From the NCBI GenBank assembly GCA_003508835.1, contig PUFA01000171.1, forward strand, positions 1,306,501-1,370,500: 64,000 nt of DNA, given 5' to 3'. The DNA is from Eonycteris spelaea. Its lineage: Eukaryota; Chordata; Mammalia; Chiroptera; Pteropodidae. The notes under the pieces are model-generated. The model was not told where the DNA came from, searched no databases, and saw only the letters and a program-made list of their open reading frames with translations. The stretch's first letter is position 1; each line of letters opens with the position of its first letter. The translations under genes and the position numbers were made by a program. Shown here piece after piece: positions 23,745 to 35,308 of this stretch.

Positions 23745-24957
23745 TCTTTTTTAAACTAAACTTTTTATTTTGAAATAATTGTAGATTCACATGCAGTTAA
23801 AAGGAATAATTTAGAGAAATCTCATTATCTTCCCTCGAGTTTTCCCAATGCTAATATCTTGTAGAATTATAATATAATATTACAACCAGAATACTGACAT
23901 TGATACAGTCAAGATTCAGAAACTTTTTTCACTGTAAAGGACTCTTCATGTTGTCCTTTCTTAGTAACCACCAATTTTGTCATTTCGAGAATGTTATACA
24001 AATGAAATCATAAAGTAAATAATCTTTTGGGATTGGCTTTTCCCCCCTTTTCATAATTCTCTGGAGATTTATACAGGTTTGTCAATGGTATGTTTCTTTT
24101 CATTGCTGAGTAGTATAGATGTATCCAGTTTATGTAACCAATTCATTCATTAAAGGGCATCTGGGTTATTTCCAGCTATCATGAATAAAGCTGTTATGAA
24201 TATTAGTGTACCAATTTTTATGTGACTCTAAGTTTACATTTCTCTGGAAGAAATACCAAGAAGTACGATTACCTGGTTTCATAGCAATTAACATCTGTTT
24301 TCCAGAGTGGTTGTACCATTTACAGTTACACAATTAAATATAAGTTATTTAGTTTATCTGCAGTCTTGCCAACGTTTGCACTTGTCACAGGTTTTTACAT
24401 TAGCCATTTAGTTAGGTTTGTAGGGATATCTCCTTGTGGTTTTAATTTGCATTTCCCTCATGGTTATTAGCAATTGTATATTGTCTTTAGGAAGTACCTG
24501 CTCATTTCTTTTGCCCAGTATCGTATAGATTGTTCATTTTCTTACTTTTGAGTTTTTTAAGTTATTTATATCTTCTAGATAAAAGTCCTTTGTGAGATCC
24601 ATAGTTTTTTCCTAGTCTGTTGCTTGTATTTTCATTCTCATAACAGGGTCTTTCACAGAGCAAAGTTTCATAATTTTGAGGAAGTTTAATTTATCATTTT
24701 TTTCCCTTTTTAGAATCATAATTTTGGTGCCAAGTCTAAGAACTACTTGCTTAGCCCCAAATCCAAAAGATTTTCTTCTTTTTTTTTCTAAAGGTTTTAT
24801 AGTTTTATATTTTACATTTAAATCCATGATCTATTTTGAGTTAAATGGCAGTTTAGATATGAAGTTTATGTTACATTCATTTTTTTTTTTTTGCCTATAG
24901 ATTTTTAACTACTCCAGTACTATTTGTTGAGAGTCTATCTTTCTTCCATTGAATCAT
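23745..24957 (-). mobile_element. old L1 (L1M-type), 3' portion on the minus strand
   Basis: On the minus strand this is L1 ORF2 C-terminus and 3' UTR. The plus strand shows the typical reverse blocks 'cattgctgagtagtatagat', 'gggcatctgggttatttcc', 'ttgtggttttaatttgcatt' and 'ttcataattttgaggaagtt'. The minus-strand frame at 24612-24827 (MDLNVKYKTIKPLEKK…) preserves the ORF2 KDLNVK…IK block. The right end abuts a MaLR LTR that appears to have broken the element. Confidence 0.88.
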
Positions 24958-25312
24958 GCTATAGACTGAATGTGCTACCCCAAAATTTATATGTTGAAAC
25001 CTAATCTCCAATGTGATAGTATTTGCAGGTGGACCTTTGGGAAGTAATTATGTCATGAGTGTGGAGCCCTCTTGAATATCATTAGTGCCCTTATAAAAGA
25101 AACCCCAGAGGGTTCCCTTGCCCCTTCTGCCAAATGAGGGCATGGTGAGAAGAGGGCTGTCTATGAACCAGGAAGTTAGCTTCACCAGACACGAATCTAC
25201 TGGTGCCTTGACTTTGGACTTCCCAGACACCAGAACTGTGAGAAATAAATATTTATTGTTTAGTTATCCAGTCTACGGTATTTTTGTCATAGCAGCCCAA
25301 ATGGGCTAAGAG
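24958..25312 (+). mobile_element. MaLR (MST/MLT1-type) 5' LTR
   Basis: The LTR can be followed from 'tgctatagactgaatgtgct' to about 'cagcccaaatgggctaag'. It passes 'ttatatgttgaaacctaatc', the 'agtgcccttataaaagaaa' TATA region (about 25086-25101), 'aactgtgagaaataaatatt' (polyadenylation region) and 'agtctacggtattttt'. It is the 5' LTR of an ERVL-MaLR element because matching internal sequence follows directly. It encodes no functional protein. Confidence 0.9.
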
Positions 25313-26512
25313 AAATTAATGCTGGAGGTGCTATAGTCACAAATAGCCAAAAATGTGGAAGAAACTTTGAAACTGGGTAATGAGTAAAGACTGGAAGACT
25401 TTGAAGGTGTATGATAGAAAAAATTCAGAGAATGGACCTTTAAAGGTTATTCTGGTGAGAGTTCAGAAAGAAGAAAGGAGAGCTATAGAGAAAGCCTCAA
25501 TCCTCTTACAGAATGCCTAAGTGATCATGAACAGAATGTTAGAAGTATGCAAGGAAAAGTCCATTCTGATGAGGTCTAGCATGGGAATAAGGAACACGTT
25601 ATAGGAAACTAGAACAAAGGTGATCTTTGTTATTAAGTCGCAAGAAAATTGACTGAATTGTGTTTGCGGGCTAGTGTTTTATAGAAGGTAGAATGTGGAA
25701 GCAATAAAATTGTTTATTTAGCTGAAGGTATTTCTAAGCAGTGTTGAAGTTACAGGTTGGCTTCTCCTGACTACTTATAGTAAAATGAGAGAAAAGGGAA
25801 ATGTTCTAAAGACAGAATTCTTAGGAAAAAAGAAGCAGATTTAAAGATTTGGAAAATTCTCAGCCAAACCATATTGCAAATACTAAGTACAATAAAGGTT
25901 TGGCCAATCCACTGTTTGATGAGATTAGTATGAAACAGCCATCTCAACAGGAGCCAGGAGCTATTCTCCAAGAGAATGGAAGAATACTCCAGGAGGTAAT
26001 ACTCAGAACTGCCACTGTCATAATAGGCCCAGAGTACAAGGACCAAGGGCACCGATAGTTTCATAGAAGGGGCTGGACCTGTGGGATCTCGGCATATGTT
26101 GTTAGGAACTGCCTCCCCCAGGTGTGGTTCCACCAGGCCTCAGTTCACTGTGAGTCATGTTGGTCACCTTCAAGAAAGTATAGACAGCAAACTTTGGCAT
26201 TGTTCACAAGGCACTGTCTCTCCCAGTGCATAGAATGCATGAACTTGGAAGCACAGTTGTCTCTACCCAGGTTTTAAAGGGTGTAGCCACCTAAAGCCAC
26301 AATTATGTGACCTCAGCCTTGGAGAACCACAGGGGCTCGGGCCCATCGGAGAGCCACCTGAGGGCCAGGGAGCAGGCCCAGAGCCACTATGGAGCCATTT
26401 CACCAAGTTATTGGTATGACACAGCCACCTCAGTGAGCCTGGAAGGCAGAGCATCAAGCCAAAGATTATGCTCAAGCCTTAGAGCTTAATATTGCTTACT
26501 CATTTAGGTTTT
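25313..26512 (+). mobile_element. MaLR internal region
   Basis: Directly after the LTR comes 'ggaagaaactttgaaactgg', 'gtaatgagtaaagactggaa' and further blocks matching the internal sequence of MST/THE1-type MaLR elements. That sequence derives from a degenerate gag-like region and is non-coding here. The region is cut at about 26512 by a forward L1. No 3' LTR is seen on the far side of that L1, so the right half is lost or unrecognisable. Confidence 0.75.
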
Positions 26513-26529
26513 AAAGTTACATGACATGG

Positions 26530-26880
26530 AGCTTAGAATTAAAGAAGTCAACAGAACACCCACTTATCTCAACCCCAAAAGGCTTTCACCAAGACACATT
26601 GTATTAAAGTTATCAAAAATCAAAGACAAGGACAGAATTCTCAGGACAGTCAGGGAAAAGTAGATGATAACATATAAAGGAACAACCATTAGATTATCCT
26701 CTCAAGCCAGAAAGGAATGGAATTAAATATTTAAACTATTAAGTGAAAGGAACTACCAGCCTAGAATAATATATCCAACTAAGCTCTCTTTTATATATAA
26801 AGGAGAAATTTCCAGATGCACAAAAATTGAGGGAATTCTCCACTACGAGGCCTGCACTACAGGAAACATGGAAAGGGGTC
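26530..26880 (+). pseudogene. L1 ORF1 C-terminal remnant
   Basis: This is the C-terminal domain of L1 ORF1p, aligned with 54680-55060 of the other copy ('gagcttagaatt', 'gacaaggacagaattctcag', 'gtgaaaggaactaccagcct'). Frameshifts and an in-frame stop break it. The start and coiled coil are absent because of 5' truncation. Confidence 0.8.
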
Positions 26881-27158
26881 AGCTCATCTAAAATAAAATA
26901 ACAAAACAAAACAAAAATAAATAAATAATTAGGAGTAAAGTAACTATCAGGCAGATGGAAGTGGAGGAGTGCAACTGTTATTAAGAACAGGGCATTATAC
27001 GCTTAAACAATTAAGAAGAGAATTGCTATAGCCACATAGCAATGAACATTCAGCACACATAGGGACAATGAGATAACAAAGACTGAAAAGGGGAGGATTC
27101 AAAGATCCAAATTTGCAAACTGGAATGTAGATAAGGCACACACAGAAAAAAATGAATG

Positions 27159-27160
<2 letters not shown>

Positions 27161-27191
<31 letters not shown>
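27161..27191 (+). repeat. (TG)n microsatellite in the L1 inter-ORF spacer
   Basis: There are 15 perfect TG units followed by 'tataactatc'. The related L1 at 55320-55345 and 55928-55945 has short 'tatttatataactatc'/'tatacatataactatc' at the same place, so the repeat expanded within this copy. Confidence 0.95.
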
Positions 27192-27194
<3 letters not shown>

Positions 27195-27367
27195 ACTATC
27201 ATTTACATATTTGTAATGGTAACCACATATCAAAGATTCAAAACTGGAAGTATATAACATAAAACAAGAAGAACCAGAGGCAAAACCCACAAAAGCCAAC
27301 CAAAATAAAGAAAACAGAAACACAAGGACAAGGAAGCAATGGAAACACTGAGCTACCAGAAAACAAA

Positions 27368-30300
27368 AGATAAAATGGCTATAACAAGACCTCATATTTC
27401 AATAGTCCCTGAATGTAAATGGACTGAACTCACCAATAAAAAGGCACAGAGTTGCAGAATGGATCAAAAACAAAACCCAACCATCTGCTGCCTCCAGGAG
27501 ACACATCTCAGTTCCAAGACAAATATAGACTCAAAGTAAAGGTGGAAAATGATATTTCAAGCAAATGGGATTCTGAGAAAAGCAGGAGTAGCGGTACTAA
27601 TATCGAAAAAAATAGACTTCAAAATAAAAAAGGTAAAGAAAGATACGGAGGGACACTTCATAATGATAAAAGGGAATCCTGCACCAAGAACACATAACAC
27701 TTATGCTCCCAATCAAGAAGCCCGGAAATATATAAAATAATTACTAACAGAACTAAAGGGTGAAACAGACCAAAACAATCATAGTATAGTAGGGGACCTA
27801 TACCCCACTTTCGAATATGGACAGATCATCCAAACAGAAAAATCAAATAAGGAAATGAACATCCTTAAATGACACATTAGACAACTGGACATAATTGACA
27901 TTTACACGAGCCTTCCATCCCAAAACAGCTGCTTCTACATTCTTCTCTAGTGTGCATGGAACATTCTCAAGAATCAACCACATACTGGGACATAGAAATA
28001 CAACAAATATAAGAGGGTTGAAATCATACCAACCATATTCTCTGATCATCATGCTTTGAACTGCAAAAAGAAATCAAGAAGAATCACAAACCATGGAGAT
28101 TTAAACACAACATGCGACTAAAGAATAACTGGGTCAGAAGAAGAAATAAAAGACAGATCAAAGAGGTACATAGAATGAATGATATGATAGCACAACATAA
28201 TCAAAACTTGTGGGACACGGCAAAAAAAGGTCATTAGAGGAAAAGTTCATATAATTACGGACTATCTCCAAACATAAGAATGAGCCCAATAAACAACCTG
28301 ATGCCTGTATCTTTAAAAACTTAAAAAGGAAGAACAAATGAGGCCTAAAGTCAGCAGAAGGAAGAATCATCAAAATTAGAAACAGAAATAAATGAAATTG
28401 AAACAAAGAAACAAATAGAAAAACATAAAAAAAATAAATACAAAGAAGAACTGATTCTTTGAGAAAGTTAATAAAATTGACAAACTCCTGGCTAGATTCA
28501 CTAAAGAAAAGAGAAAGACACAAAGAAAACAAAATCAGGAATGAAAGAGGGGAAATTAATGACTGAATCACAGAAATAGACAAAGAATCATGCAAGAATC
28601 TATGAAAAATTATATAATAACAAATTTTAATAACCTAGAAGAAATGTACCAGTACTTAGAAAAATACAATCTTCCTAGACCAAATCAAAAATCTGGAAAT
28701 CTAAATAGACTGATCGGCAGCATGGAAATTGAAACAATCATCAAAAATCTACCAAAAAGTAAAAGTCCAGGACCAGTTGGCTTTATCAGTGAATCTCTGC
28801 CAAATTTTTCAAAGAAGATTTATAGCTATTCTCTCAAACTCTTCCAAAAAATTGAAGAGGAGGCCATATTTTCCAACTTATTTTATGAGGCCAGTATCAC
28901 CATGATACCAAAACCTGGTAAAGATAACATAAAAAAATAAACTACAGACCAACATCGCTCAATGAACACAGATGCAAAAATCCTAAATAAGATACTAGCA
29001 AACAAAATACAGCAACATGTTGAAAAGATTATACACCACGATCAAGTGGGCTTCACCAGAGGCACAGGGATGGTTCAACATATGCAAATCGATTAATGTG
29101 ATACACCACATAAACAAATTAAAAATAAGAATCAATATGATCATATCAATAGATGCAGAAAAAGCCCTCAACAAGATAAAGCACCCATTTATGATCAAAA
29201 ACACTTAACAAAATCTGTATAGATGGAAAGTACCTTAACATAATAAAGGCCAACTATGACAAACCTTCAGCCAACATTATACTTAATGGAGAAAAACTAA
29301 AAAACCTTCCCTATAAGATCAGGAGAACAAGGCAAGGCTATCCACTATCACCACTGTTATTCAATATAACATTGGAGGTCCTAGCAATTGCAATCAGGCA
29401 AGAGGAAGATATAAAAGGCATCCAAATAAGAAACAAAGAAATCAAACTGTCACTACTTCTGATAACATGATTCTGTATACAGAAAACTCTAAAAACTCCA
29501 CAAGAACACTAATAGAAACAATAAGCAAATACAGTAAAGTCTCTGGATACAAAATCAATGTTCAAAAATCCATAGCGTTCCTATATTTCTGATAACAAAG
29601 TGTCACGAAAAAAAAGTGAAAAAAATAATTCCCTTTGCAATTGCAACAAAAATAATAAAACACCTAGAAATAATTTTAAGGAATCATGTGAAGGACCTAT
29701 ATAATGAAAACTACAAGGCCCTATTAAAAGAAATCAAGAAGATACAAAGAAATTTGAAAGATACTCCGTGTTCTTGGATTGGAAGAATCAACATAGTTAA
29801 AATGACCATATTACCTAAAGCATTATACAGATTCAATGCAATCCCGGGACATCAAAATCCCATCAGCAATTTTTAAAGAAATCAAGCAAAAAATCATCAA
29901 ATTTGTATGGAAGCACAAAGACCCAAATTGCCAAAGCCGTTCTGAGAAAAAAGAACGAGGCTGGAAGCATCTCTCTGCCTGACTTCAAATTATACTACAA
30001 AGTGACAGTAACCAAACTGGCATGATATTGGCGGCAAAACAGGCACCCAGACAGTGGAACAGAATCGAGAGTCCAGAAGTAAACTCATATTTATATGGGC
30101 AAATAATTTTAACAAAAAAGCCAAAATAGACAATGGAGAAAGGAAGCCTCTTCAATAAATGGGGCTGGGAAAATTGGAAGGGCCATCTGCAAAAGAATGA
30201 AACTAGACTGTTATCTATAACACCACACACACCAAATTAACTCAAAATGGATTAAGGACCTGAATATAAGACCTGAAACAATAAAATGCATAGAAGAAAA

Positions 30301-31192
30301 TTAAGGAACTAAACTCAAGGACCTTGGGCTTAAAGAGGATTTTATGAATTTGACTTCAATGGCAAGGGAAGTAAATGCAAAAATAAATGAATGGGACTAC
30401 ATTAAACTAAAAAGCCTCTGCTCAGCAGAAGAAATCATCAACAAGGTAAAGAGAAAACCATACAAATGGTAAATATATTTGCAAGCAATACCTCCAATAA
30501 AGGCCTAATATCCAAAATATACAAAGAACTCATTTAACTCAATAACAAAAAAAACCCACAAACAATCCAAAAAAAAATGGGCAGAGGATCTAAACAGGCA
30601 CTTCTCCCTAGAGCACAAACAAATGGCCAACATATATTAGAAAAGATACTCAACATCACTAGCTGTTAGGGAAATGCAAATCAAAACCACAATGAGATAC
30701 CATCTCACACCCGTTAGAATAGCTATAATCGACAGGACAAGTAATAACAAATATTGGAGAGGATGTGGAGAAAAAGGAACTCTCATACACTGCTGGTTGG
30801 ACCGCAAATTGGTACAGCCACTATGGAAAACGGTATAGAAGTTCCTCAAAAAACTAAGAATTGATCTACCATATGATCCAGCAATCCCTGCACTGGGTAT
30901 TTACCCCAAAGACTTGAAAATTCATATCCATAAAGATATTTGCACACTGATGTTCATAGCAGCATTTTTCACAGTGGCCAGGACATAGAAGCAACTGAAG
31001 TGTCCTGCGAAAGATGATTGGCTAAAGAAGCTGTGATACGTATATACAATGGAATATTACTCAGCCATAAGAGGAGATGAAATACTGCCATTGGCAACAA
31101 CCTGGGTGGACCTTGAGATAATCATGCTAAGCGAAATAAGCCAGATTGAAAAAGTTGAAAATCACATGATATCACTTATATATGGGACATAA
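27368..31192 (+). pseudogene. L1 ORF2 remnant (endonuclease / reverse transcriptase)
   Basis: The order is: the endonuclease with CCLQETHLSS (about 27480-27510), YAPNQ (about 27700) and SDHHAL (about 28035-28052); the RT with SKSPGP.GFISE (about 28755-28790), FYEASITMIPKPG (28880-28915), IISIDAEKA (29140-29166) and [14 protein letters not shown] (29340-29390); then the C-terminal cysteine-rich part near 30700-30830; and a terminal stop at 31190-31192. The catalytic FADD segment at 29451-29470 has lost one base and the second Asp codon has changed, so the active site is destroyed. Many other frameshifts; inactive. Confidence 0.93.
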
Positions 31193-31495
31193 ACCTAAAA
31201 GTAACGAATGAACAGGACAAACAGAGACTCATGAACATGGACAATGGACTAGTAGTTACCAGAAGGTAAGGGGTGAGGAAGGAGGGAAGAGGTAGACAGG
31301 GTAAAGGGGGTCAAATGTAAGGGAGTTGGGGGAGGGTGAAGTGGGTAAAGGGGATCAAATAAATGGTAGCTGAAGGAAACTGGACTCTGGGTGGTAATCA
31401 CACAATAGAATATATAGATGTCAAATTATAATGTACAACTGAAAATTATATAATTGTATTAACCAATATTCCCCAATAAACTTAAATATAAATTT

Positions 31496-32140
31496 TTTTT
31501 TCAAATAAATGAAACATTGTTACTATTACCTTATCCCCCCAACCTCTACTTTCTTTACATTAATATAATAATTCAGCTTTTTTTGAACTTCACATCCTCT
31601 ATATGATTTATTTCTTTCCTAAGTTCAGTGGAAGAGACGTGTCTTAAGAACCATGGAGTCCACATCCAGAGTGACCAAGAGCTTGCTTCCTATTTTTGTA
31701 CAAATTGTCATATTTTTAACAAACCACATGACCATTTTCCTTTCCTTAGATAAAATGAGAGAATCATTACAACAAAAGCAACAACTATTATAGCAACAAT
31801 GGTTCACCTGCCTTATAATCTTTGGTTCTCAAAGTCTAGTCAGTGAGCCACTTTTAAGAGCACCCCATGTGTTAGATGTTTCTAAAATAGCATCTTGATC
31901 CTTAAAATGTTACACCAGTAGCATTGTCACCAAAAACATGCAAATATTATTTGCACTTATGTAGTATAACATGGGTATTTCATGGAAGTCTTTTATAATA
32001 GTAAAATGGATTCTTAATTAAAGAGAAAAAGAAAAACTATTGAACTGGGTTCAATATATCTTGGAAGGTCTGGACTCTTCCTAATGTGTTGTTGGTGCAA
32101 AACCTTCTACTCATGTTACATCATCTCCTCTACATTCTCT
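31496..32140. other. unique intergenic sequence
   Basis: No gene or clear repeat. A short patch around 31830-31880 faintly resembles a hAT-type MER5 element but is too short to call. Confidence 0.35.
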
Positions 32141-32144
32141 CTCT

Positions 32145-32342
32145 CTTTTTTTTAAGTAATTTTTTTATGGTGACATTGGTTAAAGAAATCCTTAGGTAAG
32201 TTTCAGCTGTACATTTTAACAGTAAGGCATATATATATATTTACGCTGTGTTTTCACCTCCCGTGGTTAGATTTTTTTCTGTCACCACATATTTGACCTC
32301 TTCCATTCCCTCTCCCCCACCCTCTGGTAAACTATATCCTCA
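32145..32342 (-). mobile_element. L1 3' end fragment, minus strand
   Basis: Read on the minus strand it contains 'gagggtgggggagaggga', 'gaggtcaaatatgtggtgac' and a tail after the 'aaccaatgtcaccataaa' motif. This is the bat-type L1 3' UTR seen elsewhere in the window. Only the terminal ~200 bases are present, so it is a severely 5'-truncated insertion. Confidence 0.85.
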
Positions 32343-32515
32343 TTAAAAATTCACAATTCTAGTTATGAGTTGTACGCTCAGTCCTCAAATAACTAGCTCT
32401 CCATTTTTTCCCTCCTGTGCATTCCTATCCTCACTTTCATAAGGTGAATGTGTTCTTTGTTTTTCAGAATGATGCTTCTCCCTCTTCTTCTTCTAAACAG
32501 CTCCTGGAAGATAAT

Positions 32516-32852
32516 TGCTATGGAATGTTTGTGCCCACCTCCACCAAATTCATATGTTGAAACTTAAGACCCAGTGTGATTATATTTGGAGATGGAGCCT
32601 CTAAGAGGTGATCGAGTCATGAAGGTGAAGTCCTCATGAATAGGATTATCACTATTATAAAGGTGCCCTCAGAGAAATCTCTCCCTGCTACCTCCATGTG
32701 AAGTTACAGTATCTAGGAAGTGGGTCCTTATCAGACACTGAATTTTCCAGTACCATGATCTTGGACTTCCCAGCCTCCAGAACTGTGAAAAATAAATGTT
32801 TGTTGTTTATAAGCCACCCAGTCTATAGTATTTTAGCCCAAACAGACTGACA
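32516..32852 (+). mobile_element. MLT1-type MaLR solitary LTR
   Basis: It runs from 'tgctatggaatgtttgtgcc' via 'aattcatatgttgaaactta', 'atatttggagatggagcc', 'actattataaaggtgccc' (TATA region) and 'gaactgtgaaaaataaatgt' to 'agcccaaacagactgaca'. The 5' half is of MLT1 type, differing from the LTR at 24958, so it is not that element's missing partner. No internal sequence adjoins it. Confidence 0.88.
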
Positions 32853-33950
32853 ATAATAGACACTAGAGAAATGTTTGTTAAATTGAACTAAATTGGGGTC
32901 TATAATACATACAAGAGGGTATCATAAGAATCTCAAAATAATTAGGTTAAACACAAAATAATCTACAAAACTTCCCTCATGCCTAAAACTATTTCCCCTT
33001 TTCACTTGTCCCTCCTTCTCACCAACATATTTTGAGAATGAGACAATTTGGGTATCTATAAACAAATCATATATTTATAAAAATTTAAATTCCTATTATT
33101 ATGGAAAAGTTAAGCTAAAGCAAATAATTTGCAGCATTTTTTAACTTACTACTTTCTAAATGCTTTGCTATTTTGATATGTCTCTATATTTAGGAATTTA
33201 TTAAAGTCCAGTATTTTAAGGGGAAAAAATACATTAAGATTCAAGTTAGCAATGTTGTAGAGGATAAGGTGCCTCCAATCTTGGCACTCACTGAGTATTC
33301 TAAGCATATCAGCAATTGTATCTATACTGCCTTGTTGACTCAATGCTTGGATGTAACAAAAACTTAAGACTTTGTTTTTATCCTATATTTCCTATGTATG
33401 AGAAGAAAAGCTCACCTTTTTTGCTCTGTTAATTTATTCCCCCCCCTTTTTTTTGACATTTTGTTAGAAGAAGAGATTTTAACTCAACAGAGTAGTAGTC
33501 CTACCCCTGACATTATAGTGAGTTCATCATTTCTCTAGAACAAAATAAATCATATATTCAATCCCCCTCAAATGTTCGTGATTACTTCAATGTGTGCCAC
33601 TATATGATAGGAGAGCCTGTCAGTACTAACTTTTTCTTCCTAAACAGGAGCACTAGGATGCTCATTTCTGGTTGAAAATTTGGGTTTCTGACTAATCTTC
33701 TTTCCTCAACCCCCACCCTCCAACAGGAAACATGCCTGACATCAGACCCTTGCTCCTGAGTCTTTTCCCACCTCATTCACCTGACAGCCTTCTCCACAAC
33801 AGACATCTTATCAGACGTGACTGATTGCTGTAATCTGTACTCTGGGCAGCCATTAAGCAAATTACCTGAATCATTGCAAGGATTAGTCTCATTAACACAT
33901 GATTAGCATCAAATTAAAATAATGAGTGTTTAACTTCTGATGTCTTCCAG
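32853..33950. other. unique intergenic sequence, possible conserved element at its right end
   Basis: No gene or interspersed repeat is recognised. The segment from about 33770 to 33945 is repeat-free, balanced in composition and dense in ATTA/TTAAT cores, which is common in developmental enhancers. That is a suggestion only. Confidence 0.3.
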
Positions 33951-34556
33951 TTGTTTGAACAGCTTGATCAGCCACACCAGGCTGGCAGGGAGGTGGGGGT
34001 GTCAAAGAGCCACAGAAAAAAAGGGAGGCTGCACTATGCCAGACATAGTAATGCTAGACAGCAGAATGAAGTGAGATCAGACTCAAACTGTTTGGTTGAA
34101 AGGTTTCTTCCAAACGGTAAAGGTGTCAGGTTCAAACGGAATTTCCCCCCCTCTCTCTCCCCCCCCCCCTCTTTCCACCTCCCCTCTCATTGGCATTGTC
34201 AGTCATTCATCTTCAGCAAGGCGCAAGGTGAACCACCTTACCACTTAGCACTTCCACATCCTGGATATCATTTCTCTAGGGCTTGCCTGTTCCAGAAAGC
34301 AGAAAATGCAGCTTTTCTTCTCCCTTTTCCAAATATTTTCAGACTTAAGAATGAGACCCTAAAGTGCTGGGATAGTGGTAGGCTAAAGATCTTAGCACGG
34401 TTCCCACATGTTTCTTTGGAAATGACTAACCAAATATCAAAACAAGAGAAAGTTTGCATCATTTCTGGAAACTATCAAGAGCATTACTCACATGTAGAAA
34501 TTAAAAGACTCTCTGCTAGAACTAATACTCACATGGAAGATTTGTTTGACACCTAA
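33951..34556 (+). other. 201-codon ORF, coding status doubtful
   Basis: This is the longest open frame in the window, starting at an ATG at 33951. The translation is rich in Ser, His, Arg and Pro. It has no signal peptide, membrane segment or domain I recognise. Part of its openness comes from a pyrimidine-only stretch (about 34142-34192) that cannot form stops on this strand. No promoter, splice architecture or repeat family explains it. It may be chance, a long noncoding RNA exon, or lineage-specific sequence. I would not annotate a protein from it. Confidence 0.15.
34142..34192 (+). repeat. C/T-rich low-complexity tract
   Basis: A pyrimidine run with C6 and C9 homopolymers inside the 201-codon frame. 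Homopolymers of this length are prone to both polymorphism and sequencing error, so the frame across them is uncertain. Confidence 0.9.
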
Positions 34557-34802
34557 AGGCCAACTCATTATTTTTCTACCAATAGAAGATCAATATTTGA
34601 GGAAATTAGGTGAACAAGTTACAGTAGCCTTTGACTCCAAGACTGATGTCAACTTACCTGCCATGTAGATGGGCAAGACAACCAGAGCCTGCATCAGGCT
34701 TCCAGCATGAGCAAGTGAATAAAATAAGCAAAGAGCTGTTGTAATAAATTCCCCCGCCATTTTCATTAAAATGGTTAATATGCATACAAAATTTGAAAGA
34801 AG

Positions 34803-35308
34803 CTGAAGGAATCCAGACTATGTCACCCCAAAATATGCCTCTTTGACATAAAAATTATTTTGATCTGAAGGCAATTATAAAGCATCAAAGGCAGAAAAAG
34901 TTTTCTCTACCCTTCCCCTGTTCAGCCTAAAGACAGGAAAAAAATTTTCCTTTACTAGAAAGGACTTGATTCTTACTCCAGAGACAACACCAGAGAAATC
35001 TGCAATGAAATCTTAGTCTATCAGTTTCCTTCCATATATTTACTTTCCCATTGTCTACCATCTTTAGAAGCCTAAAACAACTTTCCATTGTCTTGTCATT
35101 TCTCTATAAATGTATTGTTTTTTGTTGAAGAGTCTGTACAAGCCAGAGTTCTAAGTCACCTCTGTGAGTTGTTCATTTCTGTGTGCTCACATGCATACAT
35201 TAATAATGTGCATTAATAAACTATTTTTCTTTTGTTAATTTGTCTTTTGTTATACAGACCCCAGTCAGAACTTTAAGAGAAGTAAAGGGTAAAATTTTTT
35301 CTCCCCTA
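34803..35308 (+). mobile_element. probable solitary retroviral LTR
   Basis: The stretch begins 'tgaaggaatccagactatgt' and ends 'tctcccctaca', i.e. TG…CA. It contains an LTR-like downstream region with 'cattaataaactatttttc' (polyadenylation signal around 35211-35218), then a T-rich region and a 'gaccccagtcagaacttta' block typical of mammalian ERV LTR ends. I cannot fix the subfamily and do not see a clear 4-6 base duplication at the flanks. It encodes no protein. Confidence 0.5.

Larger units (their letters stand above)
26515..31495 (+). mobile_element. nearly complete L1, 5'-truncated within ORF1
   Basis: The order is ORF1 C-terminal part (about 26530-26880), a ~450-base inter-ORF spacer with a (TG)n tract, ORF2 (about 27368-31192), and a 3' UTR with purine/G-rich blocks (31261-31345), ending 'attaaccaatattccccaat' and a short A/T tail. 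It belongs to the same subfamily as the L1 at 53451-62438. All frames are broken by small indels. It inserted into the MaLR internal region. Confidence 0.95.

Noticed and set aside
25771..26133. 120-codon minus-strand ORF
   Set aside because: It is antisense to the MaLR internal region, with no protein similarity.
28158..28595. 145-codon minus-strand ORF with hydrophobic stretches
   Set aside because: It lies antisense to L1 ORF2 (linker region). A-rich L1 sense strands routinely give Phe/Leu/Ser-rich antisense frames.
31830..31880. MER5-like hAT MITE end
   Set aside because: The match is only about 20 bases and no opposite terminal repeat is found.
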